From: Candidatus Accumulibacter affinis | GTDB lineage: Bacteria > Pseudomonadota > Gammaproteobacteria > Burkholderiales > Rhodocyclaceae | Assembly (NCBI GenBank): GCA_016713625.1 | Contig: JADJOT010000012.1 | Coordinates: 415,963 to 479,962 of the forward strand | Direction of reading: 5' to 3' | Length of the DNA: 64,000 nt | Part shown: positions 36,229-45,684 of the stretch, one piece after another | How the letters are laid out: each line of letters starts with the position of its first letter | Numbering within the stretch: the stretch's first letter is position 1 | Made by a program: the position numbers and the translations under genes | Notes under the pieces: generated by a model | The model's input: only the letters and a program-made list of their open reading frames with translations | The model's database searches: none | Told to the model about the DNA's origin: nothing

Positions 36229-39200
36229 TCACTCGCCACGTATCAGCGCCACCAGATCCTCGGTCGAGGGCAGGGCGCTGGCTTCGCCTTCGGCGAGGAT
36301 ACTGTCGGCGAGCGCGCGTTTTTCGTGGTGCAGCTCGACGATGCGCTCCTCGACGGTGCCGCGGGTGACCAGACGGTAGACAGTCACCGGCCGTAGCTGC
36401 CCGATACGGTGCGCGCGGCCCATCGCCTGGTCCTCGGCGGCCGGGTTCCACCATGGGTCGGTGATCACCACGTAGTCGGCGGCGGTGAGATTTAGGCCGA
36501 AGCCGCCGGCCTTCAGGCTGATCAGGAAGAGGTCGCCGTCGCCGGCCTGGAAAGCGGCGACGCGGCGGCTGCGCTCGGCGGCGGGAGTGGACCCGTCGAG
36601 GTACTGATAGCGGACACCCGCCTCGTCGAGCGGTTCGCGCAGCACTTTCAGGAAGTCGACGAACTGACTGAAGACGAGGGCCTTGTGGCCGCTGGCGATC
36701 AGTTCGCTGGCCAGTTCGGCGAAGGCCTGCACCTTGGCGCCGGTAATCCCGAATTCGGGGCTGCACAGCCGCGGGTCGCAGGCGGCACGGCGCAGACGGG
36801 TGAGTTGCGCGAGGATGTTGAAGCGCGCCTGCGCCTCTGGCGCCGCGTCGAGCGTCGCGTCGATCTCGTTCGCTGCCTCGCGGCGCAGGGCTTCGTAGTG
36901 TGCGGCTTCGGCCGCTTCCGGAGTGACGGTCAGAATCAGTTCGGTGCGCGGCGGCAGGTCCTGCAACACTTCGGACTTGGTTCGCCGCAGCACGAAGGGG
37001 CCGACCAGACGCTTGAGCACATGCTGCGCCTCGCGGTCGCGGTTGCGCTCGATCGGGCCGGCGAAGCGTTCGTTGAAGCGGTGGACGCTGCCGAGCAGCC
37101 CCGGGTTGGCGAAGCGCATGATCGACCAGAGGTCGGCGAGGCGGTTTTCAACCGGCGTTCCAGTCATCGCCAGGCGGAAATCGGCAGCGAGTTCGAAGAC
37201 CGCCTGCGAGCGCTTGGCCGCCGCGTTCTTGATGGCCTGCGCTTCATCGGCGACGATGGTGTGCCAGCGGCGCCCGGCGAAGCGTTCCTGCGCCAGCAGC
37301 AGCAAGGTGTATGAGACGATCAGCACGTCCTGTGGTCCGGCCTGGCTGACCAGTTCGTCCCGCTCGCTGTCAGCGGCCTCGCTGTAGATGCGAACGTCGA
37401 GGGTCGGCGCGAAGCGTTGGGCCTCGGCCAGCCAGTTACCGCACACCGAGGTCGGCGCGATCACCAGCGCCGCCCCGCCGGCGGCGCGCTCGAGCAGGAC
37501 GCCGAGCGCCTGCAGCGTTTTGCCGAGGCCCATGTCGTCGGCCAGGCAGCCGCCCATGCCAGCAGTCGCCAGGCGAATCGCCCACTGGTAACCATCTTCC
37601 TGATACGGTCGCAGCGTTGCCTGCAGCAGGCTCGGCAGCTTCGGTTCGGTCGCCTGGGCGCTGCGCAGGCGATCGATGGCCTGGCGGAAATCCTTGCTGA
37701 CTTCGGTTTCGGTGCCTTCGAGGACTTCGTCGAGCCAGGCGGCGGCGATCGTTGGCGCCTTGCTGCCGTCCTTGTCGGTTTCGAGGACGGCTGCGAGATC
37801 GCTCAGCTTCTGCTTCAGTGAGCGCGTCAGCGCCGCGTAAACGCCATTGCCCATCGGCACGAAGCGCGTTTTCTCGCGCGCCGCCCCGAGCAGGGTCTCG
37901 AGTTGCAGCACCAGTCCTTCGTCGAGCGTTGCCTGCCCGGACAGGCGGAACCAGTCGCGCTCGCGGCTGACGCGCATCCCGAGCTGCCGGGTGTCGACAG
38001 TGATGACGCGAACGCTTTTGCCCTTGGGCCACTCGACGGCGGCAATTGCCGGCAGCGTCGGCAGCGTTTCGACGAGGCCAAGAGCCTGTTCCGGGTCTTC
38101 AACCAGCCATTCGCTGACGCCGTCGCTGCTGTCCAGGAAGGGCAGCGCGTCGAGCACCGTTTCGAGGTTGCGGCGCTCGCTTGTCAGGTCACGTTCGGTA
38201 CCGACCGTTTCGCTCCCCTGCACGGCCAGCAGCCGGACCCTGCCGGTCGCCGCCGGTAGCCGCGGTCCTGCCGGTCCGAGCGGCGCGACGACGAGGCGCA
38301 GCGAGAGATCGTCGCCGACCGGCGAGAGTTCGGCGTGCAGGCGCGAATCGCTGCTCACCTGCCGCGCTGCCTGCGCCGAGTCGGCATGCACCTGGAAATG
38401 CGCGGCCAGCGCGCGCAGCGTTTTTTCGAGTTCGGGCTGCGCCTCGGGCGTGTCGGTAGGCACCGCGAAGCGACCGGAAATGAGTTGGGCGGCCTGTCTC
38501 TGGGTCGCCGAGAAGCGCACTAGCCTGAGGCGTTGCGGTCCGTCCGAAACCAGCGTGATCAGGCTCAGGGCCTCGGCTTCACGCCGCTCGTCGGCGCTTA
38601 GATAATACTCATCGCCGACTTTGGCCGGCCGCAGCGGCGGCTCGATACGCATCACGAAGCGATCGCCCTGGCGAACCAGTTCGAGCTCCGGCGCCGCTTC
38701 CGTCAAATCGATCAGCTGTCCGGGTGATTCCGCCAGGGCGACGCAAGGGTGAGCGACGAGGGCGACGATCGCCGCCGCCAGCTCAAGGTGATAACGACTG
38801 CTGTAGCCGGGCTCCGCACGCAGCGCCCGCGCGACCTTGGCATCCCACGCCGGCAGGTTTTCGTTGCCGGCGATTCTCGCCAGGCTGATCGCTTTCGGCC
38901 GGCTCCAGCCGCGCGGGCCGCGCTTCTGTTCGAGCGGCTTGATGGCCAGCAGGTTTCCCTGCTTACCGATCTCGACTGTCCACAGCAGGCGCGTCGCTTC
39001 ACCGCCGGTGTCGGCGGCCTGGTCGCCGCCCAGCGATTGCAGGGCAATGAGGATCTCGCGCCATTGTTCGGCTGGACCACCGACAAAGAAGCCGCTGGGT
39101 GGATCGCGCCCCTCGAGAACCGCCTGCGCACCGTCGAGCATCCGCAGCAGCGCGCTCAGACGGCATTCGTTCAGTTGTTCGCGCAAAGACTGGATCGTGT

Positions 39201-40428
39201 CGCGCCACTCCCTGGCCGGCAGTTCCGGGTCGCTCGGCATGATCGTTTCGCCACCCAGCCAGGCCGCCAGCAGAATCGAACACAGCGAGTCCAGGCCCAA
39301 GCGTAGCGCCGCATTCGGCCGCGGTCGGAAGGTGGAGCCGACGATCGCCTTCTTGCCGAGGCGAACATCGATGGCATGCACCCAGTCTCCCCACGCCTCG
39401 TGTGGATGGGGCTCGCGTCTGCCGGATTCAACCAGGCAGAACTTGCGGGCCAGTTCCAGGTGCCTGGGTGTCTGCTGCGCGAGCAGCGCCAGCGGATATA
39501 GCCAGGCGTAACTCCTGGGCACCAGATGCTTGTTGCCGCCGACCGCCGCCTTGCGCTCCTTGAGCGCTGCTTCGAAGGCTGCCTGCCCCTCTGCCCACTG
39601 TCCGTCGATGACCAGCTGCGCAGCGCGCATCGCGCTGATCAAAGGATTGTTGAGTCCGCGCACCGCGAGTTCGAACGACGGGCGATCACCGCGCAGCAGC
39701 GCCAGATCGCCGAGTACCGCGCGCAATTCGACGATCAACTCGTCGGGGTGTTCGGCGAGCTGCGCAAAAGCCCAGTCGGCGACCGGGTCGAAGTCGTTGG
39801 ACCAGTACAGGCAAATGGTGGCGACCGCCTGGTAAGCGATCTGCCAACGCCAGTGCGGCTCGATGCGCGCGAAACTGGGGCCGTCGAAAGCCAACAGGAG
39901 AGCTTTCGTCAGGACGCTGCCCCACTCCATCGAGCGGGCGATGGTGGTCCGGATGTGCGTCAACTCCTCTTTCGGTGCGCCCGAGAGGAATTTGGCGCGG
40001 ACGTAGGCGATGGTGCTGGGGATGCTGCCGTCCGGCCAGTAGTAGCTGGTTCTGATCCTCGCCTGGTCGATCTGCTCGCATTCACCAACCAGCCGCGCCA
40101 GTCGGTCACCCGCGTGTGTTTCGAGCAATTGTCGGTAGAGCGGTGCGCGCAGCGCGTCCACCAGTTGGAAGCCGGCAGGACGCATCGGGTCGTCGACCAG
40201 CAGGTCTTTGCGCCGGAGTTCGCTGATGGCGATTTTGACGTCGGCGGCGGAGAATGCCTTCCCGGTATGCGTCGTCAGACCGCTGAGACTCAGCAGCCGA
40301 TGCAGCTCGGTCTGACTCCGATACGTCCATAGCAGCGCGCTGCCCAGGGCCACCTTGTAGGTGTCCGGGTCGAGTCCGTGCCGATCGAGTTGGGCGAGGG
40401 CGGCAGCGTCAAGCGTTGTCTTGTTCAT
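36229..40428 (-). CDS. SNF2-family DNA-dependent ATPase/helicase
   Basis: 1399 aa, intact. The C-terminal Swi2/Snf2 motor has motif I DDMGLGKT (residue about 959), motif II VADEAQAIKN (about 1057), VFSQFVDFLKVL (about 1246) and motif VI QAMGRAHRIGQ (about 1333). The N-terminal 900 residues are a bacteria-specific, alpha-helical region with a SWIM-less layout that I cannot resolve. The enzyme probably remodels protein-DNA complexes or clears RNA polymerase. High GC and codon use match the core genome. Confidence 0.92.
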   Translation of the reverse strand: MNKTTLDAAALAQLDRHGLDPDTYKVALGSALLWTYRSQTELHRLLSLSGLTTHTGKAFSAADVKIAISELRRKDLLVDDPMRPAGFQLVDALRAPLYRQLLETHAGDRLARLVGECEQIDQARIRTSYYWPDGSIPSTIAYVRAKFLSGAPKEELTHIRTTIARSMEWGSVLTKALLLAFDGPSFARIEPHWRWQIAYQAVATICLYWSNDFDPVADWAFAQLAEHPDELIVELRAVLGDLALLRGDRPSFELAVRGLNNPLISAMRAAQLVIDGQWAEGQAAFEAALKERKAAVGGNKHLVPRSYAWLYPLALLAQQTPRHLELARKFCLVESGRREPHPHEAWGDWVHAIDVRLGKKAIVGSTFRPRPNAALRLGLDSLCSILLAAWLGGETIMPSDPELPAREWRDTIQSLREQLNECRLSALLRMLDGAQAVLEGRDPPSGFFVGGPAEQWREILIALQSLGGDQAADTGGEATRLLWTVEIGKQGNLLAIKPLEQKRGPRGWSRPKAISLARIAGNENLPAWDAKVARALRAEPGYSSRYHLELAAAIVALVAHPCVALAESPGQLIDLTEAAPELELVRQGDRFVMRIEPPLRPAKVGDEYYLSADERREAEALSLITLVSDGPQRLRLVRFSATQRQAAQLISGRFAVPTDTPEAQPELEKTLRALAAHFQVHADSAQAARQVSSDSRLHAELSPVGDDLSLRLVVAPLGPAGPRLPAATGRVRLLAVQGSETVGTERDLTSERRNLETVLDALPFLDSSDGVSEWLVEDPEQALGLVETLPTLPAIAAVEWPKGKSVRVITVDTRQLGMRVSRERDWFRLSGQATLDEGLVLQLETLLGAAREKTRFVPMGNGVYAALTRSLKQKLSDLAAVLETDKDGSKAPTIAAAWLDEVLEGTETEVSKDFRQAIDRLRSAQATEPKLPSLLQATLRPYQEDGYQWAIRLATAGMGGCLADDMGLGKTLQALGVLLERAAGGAALVIAPTSVCGNWLAEAQRFAPTLDVRIYSEAADSERDELVSQAGPQDVLIVSYTLLLLAQERFAGRRWHTIVADEAQAIKNAAAKRSQAVFELAADFRLAMTGTPVENRLADLWSIMRFANPGLLGSVHRFNERFAGPIERNRDREAQHVLKRLVGPFVLRRTKSEVLQDLPPRTELILTVTPEAAEAAHYEALRREAANEIDATLDAAPEAQARFNILAQLTRLRRAACDPRLCSPEFGITGAKVQAFAELASELIASGHKALVFSQFVDFLKVLREPLDEAGVRYQYLDGSTPAAERSRRVAAFQAGDGDLFLISLKAGGFGLNLTAADYVVITDPWWNPAAEDQAMGRAHRIGQLRPVTVYRLVTRGTVEERIVELHHEKRALADSILAEGEASALPSTEDLVALIRGE

Positions 40429-40467
40429 GGGCGTGTTTCTTGGACAGTGGAGGACAGCGTAGAGCGA

Positions 40468-41499
40468 TCAGTGGCGACTCAGCAGCATCGCGTCGCCGTA
40501 ACTGAAGAAGCGGTAGCCTTGCGTGATCGCGTGCCGATAGGCGGAGCGAATCGCATCGAGGCCGGCAAAAGCCGAGACCAGCATCAGCAGGGTCGACTTC
40601 GGCAGGTGGAAGTTGGTGATCAACTGATCGACGACCTGGAAGCGATAGCCGGGGGTGATGAAGAGGTCGGTCTCGGCGGCACCGGCGCGCAGCTCGCCGT
40701 CCAGCGCTGCCGCTTCGAGCGCGCGCAGACTGGTCGTCCCGACCGCGATCACCTTGCCGCCGCGCGCTCGCGCGCGGGCGATTGCGGTGATCGTCGCAGG
40801 TGGAATCTCGAAGCGCTCGGCATGCATGCGGTGCTCGGCAACGGCCTGTACGCGTACCGGCTGAAACGTACCGGCGCCGACGTGCAGCGTCAGCCAGGCG
40901 ACTTCGACGGCACGCGCAGCGAGTTGTCCGAGCAGTTCGTCATCGAAATGCAGGCCCGCGGTCGGCGCCGCAACGGCGCCAGGATGGCGCGCAAAAACGG
41001 TCTGATAGCGAGCCTCGTCGTCACTGCCGGCGGCGTGCGTGATGTAGGGTGGCAACGGCAGCCGCCCATGCTTCTCGATCAAGGTCCACAGGTCGCCGTC
41101 ACAGGTGAGTTCGAGCGTGAAAAACTCGCCGTGTTCGCCGCTGCGTCCGCGCACGATCATCGTGATGGCGTCCTCGAGGACAATCCGGCTGCCCGCTTTC
41201 GGCGACTTGCTGGCGCGGATCTGCGCCAGTGCGTGGCGGGCGTCGGTGATCCGCTCGATGAGAACCTCGATCTGGCCACCGCTCTCTTTGCGGCCGAGCA
41301 GGCGTGCCCTGATCACTCGCGTATCGTTGAGCACCAGCAGATCGCCCGCTGCGATCAGTTCCGGCAGGTCGCTGAAGCGGCGGTCGTGCAGGGAGTCATC
41401 GGAGAGCTGCAACAGGCGGCTGGCCGTGCGTTCGGCAGCTGGATACTGGGCGATCAGGGCGCTGGGCAGGGCGAAGTCGAAATCGTCGATGGTGAGCAT
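40468..41499 (-). CDS. queA: S-adenosylmethionine:tRNA ribosyltransferase-isomerase
   Basis: 343 aa from the ATG at 41499 (MLTIDDFDFALPSALIAQYP); an in-frame ATG 18 bp upstream is less likely. QueA motifs ERTASRLLQL, DLLVLNDTRVIRARLLGRK, VAAPTAGLHFD, LTLHVGAGTFQPVR and HMHAERFEIP are present, and YRFQVVDQLITNFHLPKSTL near the end. It makes epoxyqueuosine in tRNA from 7-aminomethyl-7-deazaguanine. tgt is not adjacent here. It lies 39 bp upstream of the SNF2 gene on the same strand. Confidence 0.97.
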   Translation of the reverse strand: MLTIDDFDFALPSALIAQYPAAERTASRLLQLSDDSLHDRRFSDLPELIAAGDLLVLNDTRVIRARLLGRKESGGQIEVLIERITDARHALAQIRASKSPKAGSRIVLEDAITMIVRGRSGEHGEFFTLELTCDGDLWTLIEKHGRLPLPPYITHAAGSDDEARYQTVFARHPGAVAAPTAGLHFDDELLGQLAARAVEVAWLTLHVGAGTFQPVRVQAVAEHRMHAERFEIPPATITAIARARARGGKVIAVGTTSLRALEAAALDGELRAGAAETDLFITPGYRFQVVDQLITNFHLPKSTLLMLVSAFAGLDAIRSAYRHAITQGYRFFSYGDAMLLSRH

Positions 41500-41991
41500 G
41501 GGCAGCCGGGTCGGCAAGAAATTCTCAGGGATTGGCCAGTGGTGTCGATTGGGCCGAGCGCATCGATTGGGCGGAGGCTTCGAATTCAGACAAGAGCCTG
41601 CCGGAGCAACGCAGCGACGCAGCGAGTGGCTTGACCATACGGGCTGCAGACAACAGGTGCAAGTTTAAGGGATTACGTCGTCGACGGGACGATCGCAGCG
41701 GTTTGTTTTTGCTTCTGGCTGCGCTGCCGGCCGACTCGGCAGGGGCGAATGACTTGCCAGCGCCGATCTGGCCGCCCGGCACCCCCTGGGTCAGTCGCCG
41801 GAAGAAGGAGGACGGCGCGTGACCAGCGACCATTGACTTGCGCCAGCGCACCCGGAGATACTCGCGCGGCGGGGTTCGATCTCCCGAAACCCGCACGCGG
41901 GTGGCCGCCGCACGTTGACGGCGCTTACCCAGAGGATTGGTTCGTCAGTCCGTGGCACCGGTGGCCGCGGTTCAACCCGGCGTGGCCCTGG
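41500..41991. other. Intergenic region without a supported gene
   Basis: Overlapping open frames exist on both strands (for example 41532-41822 plus and 41525-41896 minus), but neither has a convincing ribosome site or recognisable sequence. Promoters for queA (minus) and the 41992 gene (plus) must lie here. Confidence 0.5.
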
Positions 41992-42657
41992 ATGTTCAGC
42001 AGGATTCTTTGTGCGCATGATCTCTCACTCGCTGGCGACTGCCGGCGGCACGCGCTCGCCGGCCTGCTGGCTCTGGCGATCAGCTTTGGCGCCGTCGCTC
42101 AGACTGGTGCTCTTGCACAGGTTGAAGTGACGCGTACTGGCGAGACCTACCGCGTACGTGCCAGCGCCCAGCTTGCCGCCGATCAGCGGCTGGTCTGGGA
42201 GACGCTCACCGACTACGAACGCTTGCGCGAGTTTGTCCCCGGCGTCACGCGTGCACGCGTCCTGACGCGCGCCGGCAACCAACTCAGCATCGAACAGGTC
42301 GGCGTTTTCTCGGTGTTCTTTTTCGACCTGCCGGTGAAGCTTCGTCTGGCGGTCGAGCACACGCCTTACACCACGGTCCTGGCGCGTTTGGCAGCCGGCA
42401 GCATGGACGCCAACGAATCGACGCTGCGCAGTTTCAGCGGCCGTTACACGCTGACCCCCGTTCGCCTGCCGCCACTTCGCAGCGTGCGTCTTGACTACGA
42501 CGCCCAGTTCGAGCTGGCGGCACCTCTGCCACCGCTGATCGGCAGTCTGTTCGCCGTCAGTGCAGTTCGACAAACGATGCGCGAGCAGTTTGAGGCCATG
42601 CTGCGCGAGATCGAGCGGCGTCAGGCGCGGCTGGCGATCGCGGAAGACAGCAAATGA
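41992..42657 (+). CDS. Exported SRPBCC/START-like protein
   Basis: 221 aa from the ATG at 41992, chosen because it precedes a signal peptide (HALAGLLALAISFGAVAQTG). The mature part has the polyketide cyclase/START signature VWETLTDYERLREFVPGVTR and YTLTPVRLPPLRSVRLDYDA, a helix-grip fold that binds lipids or hydrophobic ligands. It overlaps the lipoprotein gene by ATGA, so the two are an operon. Start choice moderately certain. Confidence 0.8.
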   Translation: MFSRILCAHDLSLAGDCRRHALAGLLALAISFGAVAQTGALAQVEVTRTGETYRVRASAQLAADQRLVWETLTDYERLREFVPGVTRARVLTRAGNQLSIEQVGVFSVFFFDLPVKLRLAVEHTPYTTVLARLAAGSMDANESTLRSFSGRYTLTPVRLPPLRSVRLDYDAQFELAAPLPPLIGSLFAVSAVRQTMREQFEAMLREIERRQARLAIAEDSK

Positions 42658-44105
42658 GATCCTGTCTGCTGCTGGTGGTCTGCTGTGCACTGCTGGGCTG
42701 TGCGGCCATCGATCCCTATACGCAGGCGCCGGTCGCGCAGCGTCTGCAGCGCGGCGACGAGCTGGGCGACTGCGCACAGCGCTTTCTGGCTAGCGACCGC
42801 CTGATCGATGCGGCCGGCACCCGCGATGCGCAGGCGCTGCGGGTTCCCGGTTTTCCCCATCTGCGGGTCGATCGGGTTCTCGCCGCGTTGGCACCTGGCC
42901 CCGAAACCACCGCCCAACGGGCCTGGGCATGGAAAGAAGAGCTGGCGGCGCTCGACGCTGCCGCACGCCGGTTCGAACTTGCCAACACGGAGAGCGATGG
43001 CGCCGCGCTGGCCGATTCGCTGGCCGCCTGTCGGTATCTGCTGACGCGCGCCGATCAGTACGCGCTGCCAGAACTCATCGAGGCCGCTCGGGTACCCGAT
43101 GACTACTCGATCAGCATGCGTACCCTGGGCCTGTATCCGCTGACGCGGCATGCCTTCGCCGCCGGTGTCCGGGGCTGGCAGCGCGCTACGCTGAAGGAGT
43201 TCGCCGCGCAGGCTGTTGCCGACCCGGCGAGCCATCGTCGTGTGCGCTATGCCGCCACCGAGCAGATGGTCGCCCTGCCGACGCTCATGGGCTCTTCGCT
43301 ACTGGGCCTGCCGACCTTCCCGCCGTCGACGCTGAAGCGCTTGATCGTGCGTCATGCGCCGCATTTCGAGATCGAAACCGCCAGCGACGACGATCGTCCG
43401 GGAGCTCTCGTCTGGCAGCACGATGCCACCGGCTGGCTGTCGATCGCCGTGGCGCCTGAACGGCCGGTCCTGTACGTGCGTACCGGTCACACCTACTTCG
43501 GTGGGCGCTGGTTGCTGCAACTGATATACACTCTATGGTTTCCAGCGCGCCCACCCGCGCATGCCTACGACGTCCTGGCCGGGCGACTCGACGGCCTGCT
43601 GTGGCGCGTCACCCTGGCCGACGACGGAAAACCCCTGGTTTATGACACGATCCATCCCTGTGGCTGTTACCACCTGTTCATTCCCACCGAGTGGGTGCGG
43701 CCGCGGCCGCAGCCCGAGACCGTCGACGAAGGTCTTTTCGCCCCACAGACACTGCGTTCCCCGGTGGCGAACGAACGCGTCGTGCTGCGGCTGGCCGCGG
43801 TGACGCATTACCTGCAGCAGGTTGCCGTCGCCTCGGCTCGGCACGAGGACGCTCTTGCCCTGGCGCTGCGCGATGACGACGAACTGCGCGCGCTGCCCCT
43901 GCCCGACGGCGGCACGCGCAGCGCTTTCGCTGCCGATGGACTGATCGTCGGCAGCGAGCGGCTGGAGCGCTTTTACTTCTGGCCAATGGGCGTCGCCAGT
44001 GCCGGGCAGATGCGTCAATGGGGGCGGCACGCGACAGCTTTTGTCGGGCGACGCCATTTTGACGATCCGCTGCTCATCGATCGCTACTTCGAGCGCCTGC
44101 CATGA
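42654..44105 (+). CDS. Putative outer-membrane lipoprotein
   Basis: 483 aa, ATG overlapping the previous stop. Lipoprotein signal MRSCLLLVVCCALLGC with lipobox LLGC. The rest is a globular protein with no domain I recognise; the segments YVRTGHTYFGGRWLLQLIYT and DTIHPCGCYHLFIP look conserved. With the START-like protein upstream and an EEP nuclease downstream it probably forms an envelope-related unit. Confidence 0.78.
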   Translation: MRSCLLLVVCCALLGCAAIDPYTQAPVAQRLQRGDELGDCAQRFLASDRLIDAAGTRDAQALRVPGFPHLRVDRVLAALAPGPETTAQRAWAWKEELAALDAAARRFELANTESDGAALADSLAACRYLLTRADQYALPELIEAARVPDDYSISMRTLGLYPLTRHAFAAGVRGWQRATLKEFAAQAVADPASHRRVRYAATEQMVALPTLMGSSLLGLPTFPPSTLKRLIVRHAPHFEIETASDDDRPGALVWQHDATGWLSIAVAPERPVLYVRTGHTYFGGRWLLQLIYTLWFPARPPAHAYDVLAGRLDGLLWRVTLADDGKPLVYDTIHPCGCYHLFIPTEWVRPRPQPETVDEGLFAPQTLRSPVANERVVLRLAAVTHYLQQVAVASARHEDALALALRDDDELRALPLPDGGTRSAFAADGLIVGSERLERFYFWPMGVASAGQMRQWGRHATAFVGRRHFDDPLLIDRYFERLP

Positions 44106-44139
44106 TCCACGATCAGGCCACTGCCTGCCGGGCGCCTTG

Positions 44140-44952
44140 ATGAAGCTCCGGGTCGCCACGTACAATATCCACAAGGGGGTAACCGGCATCCGCGGGCGGC
44201 CGCGTATCCATGACGTGCGGATGGCGTTGGAGGCGATCGACGCCGATGTCGTTTTCCTGCAGGAGGTGCAGGACCGCAACGAGCGCCTGGCGCGCAAGCC
44301 GGGCTACCCGTCTTCGGGTACGCAGCTCGATTTCCTCGCCACCGGTGCCTATGCGCACCGCGCCTACGGCATGAACGCCGTCTATCCGCACGGTAACCAC
44401 GGCAACGCGATCCTCTCGCGACACCGGATCGTTGACTTCACCAACCACGACATTTCCGACCATTTGCTTGAAAAGCGCGGCCTGTTGCACGCTGTAATGC
44501 ATTTGGGCCGCGGTCGCGGCAAGGAGGTGCACCTGATCTGCGTCCATTTTGGCTTGATCAAGCGCAGCCGCCTGCGCCAGGCGACCTTTCTGGCCGACTT
44601 TGTGCAGCGCGAAGTGCCCGCCAGGGCGCCGTTGATCATCGCCGGTGATTTCAACGACTGGCAGCAGCGCGTCGACGGCCTGCTGCGCGACCGGCTGGGG
44701 GTCAATGAAGTCGCGGTGGCCGCGACGCCAGCGCCACAGGAGGTGGGTTTTCTTGACCGGCTGCTGTCATGGCGACCGGCGCGCGATGCGCAGGCTGGTG
44801 TGTCGCGTACCTTTCCGAGCTTTGCGCCATGGCTGACCCTCGATCGAATCTACGTGCGTGGCTTCCGGGTGCTCGACATGCACGTCCCGCAGGGCCTGGC
44901 CTGGGCGCGCTGCTCCGACCACGCACCGCTGATTGCCGAACTCGAAGTCTGA
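44140..44952 (+). CDS. Endonuclease/exonuclease/phosphatase family protein
   Basis: 270 aa from the ATG at 44140. EEP fold: LRVATYNIHKGVTGIRGRPR, DVVFLQEVQDRNERL, YGNAVYPHGNHGNAILSRH-type segment (YGMNAVYPHGNHGNAILSRH), IIAGDFNDWQQ and CSDHAPLIAELEV hold the metal and catalytic residues. Members hydrolyse phosphodiesters in nucleic acids or lipids. 35 bp after the lipoprotein gene, likely the third gene of the operon. Confidence 0.92.
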   Translation: MKLRVATYNIHKGVTGIRGRPRIHDVRMALEAIDADVVFLQEVQDRNERLARKPGYPSSGTQLDFLATGAYAHRAYGMNAVYPHGNHGNAILSRHRIVDFTNHDISDHLLEKRGLLHAVMHLGRGRGKEVHLICVHFGLIKRSRLRQATFLADFVQREVPARAPLIIAGDFNDWQQRVDGLLRDRLGVNEVAVAATPAPQEVGFLDRLLSWRPARDAQAGVSRTFPSFAPWLTLDRIYVRGFRVLDMHVPQGLAWARCSDHAPLIAELEV

Positions 44953-45684
44953 CTTTTCGCCAGAGTCCAGGAGAACCCCGCGGTCAATCGGGTCTCGCCG
45001 AGTCGAAGGCGCACAGGATCGGAAATTGGCAACGCGGTCACGAAACGTCGCGGACCAGGGCAGGCCCGGTCAATCGGCAAGCTTCGCTCCGACAATTGAT
45101 CGCTTCGGCTGTTAAGCATGACGGGCGACGACCTTGAGCGGCCGTTCGAGGTTCGTGAAAGCGGTCATTTACCTCAACTACAGACAACAACACGTAAGCC
45201 GCCGTTCGATACTTAGCAGTGCCATTCTTGCCCGATCGACAGCTTTGAAACGGAAGCGGTCACTGGGTCCAGAGTGGCATCGGTCGGCAGCCGGCCATGA
45301 CTAGCCACTCGCCTTCGTGTGTAACTAGGCCGTTCCCCCGATAAACCGGCCGTAGAACCGGCGGCTGCTGGGACGCCGATCTCGACCCTTGAAGCGACGT
45401 TGAGCGACCCAGCCTTCTCGTCCCAGAGCGACCGCTTCGGTGCAGGATCGTCCGGCAGAAGCGCACCTGCCAAGTATCCGTCACTATCACGCCAATTCGG
45501 GTGAAGTACACTGATCCTAGTTTGGGGTAGAGTGATGACTCGATGCTCGGTCGTAAGGGGGATCAGATGTGGGCTCGCATAGCCGCCCCCGGCTTCGCGA
45601 GCCAAGGGTGCTTAGCGTGAGGGAATTGGAGAAAAATGCTTTGGACATTTTGCGCGAGTCAATGAGTTCGCCAAAGGGGTATAG
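44953..45684. other. Intergenic region, degenerate repeats
   Basis: No supported gene. Contains phrases such as AGCGACCGCTTC and GCGGTCACTGGGTCCAG that resemble the decayed repeats on the other side of the SIR2 gene (48480-48640). Confidence 0.4.

Noticed and set aside
41532..41822. 96-aa open frame
   Set aside because: No start signal or family; an overlapping minus-strand frame is equally open.
45213..45605. 130-aa minus-strand open frame
   Set aside because: Falls in degenerate repeat sequence; no motif.
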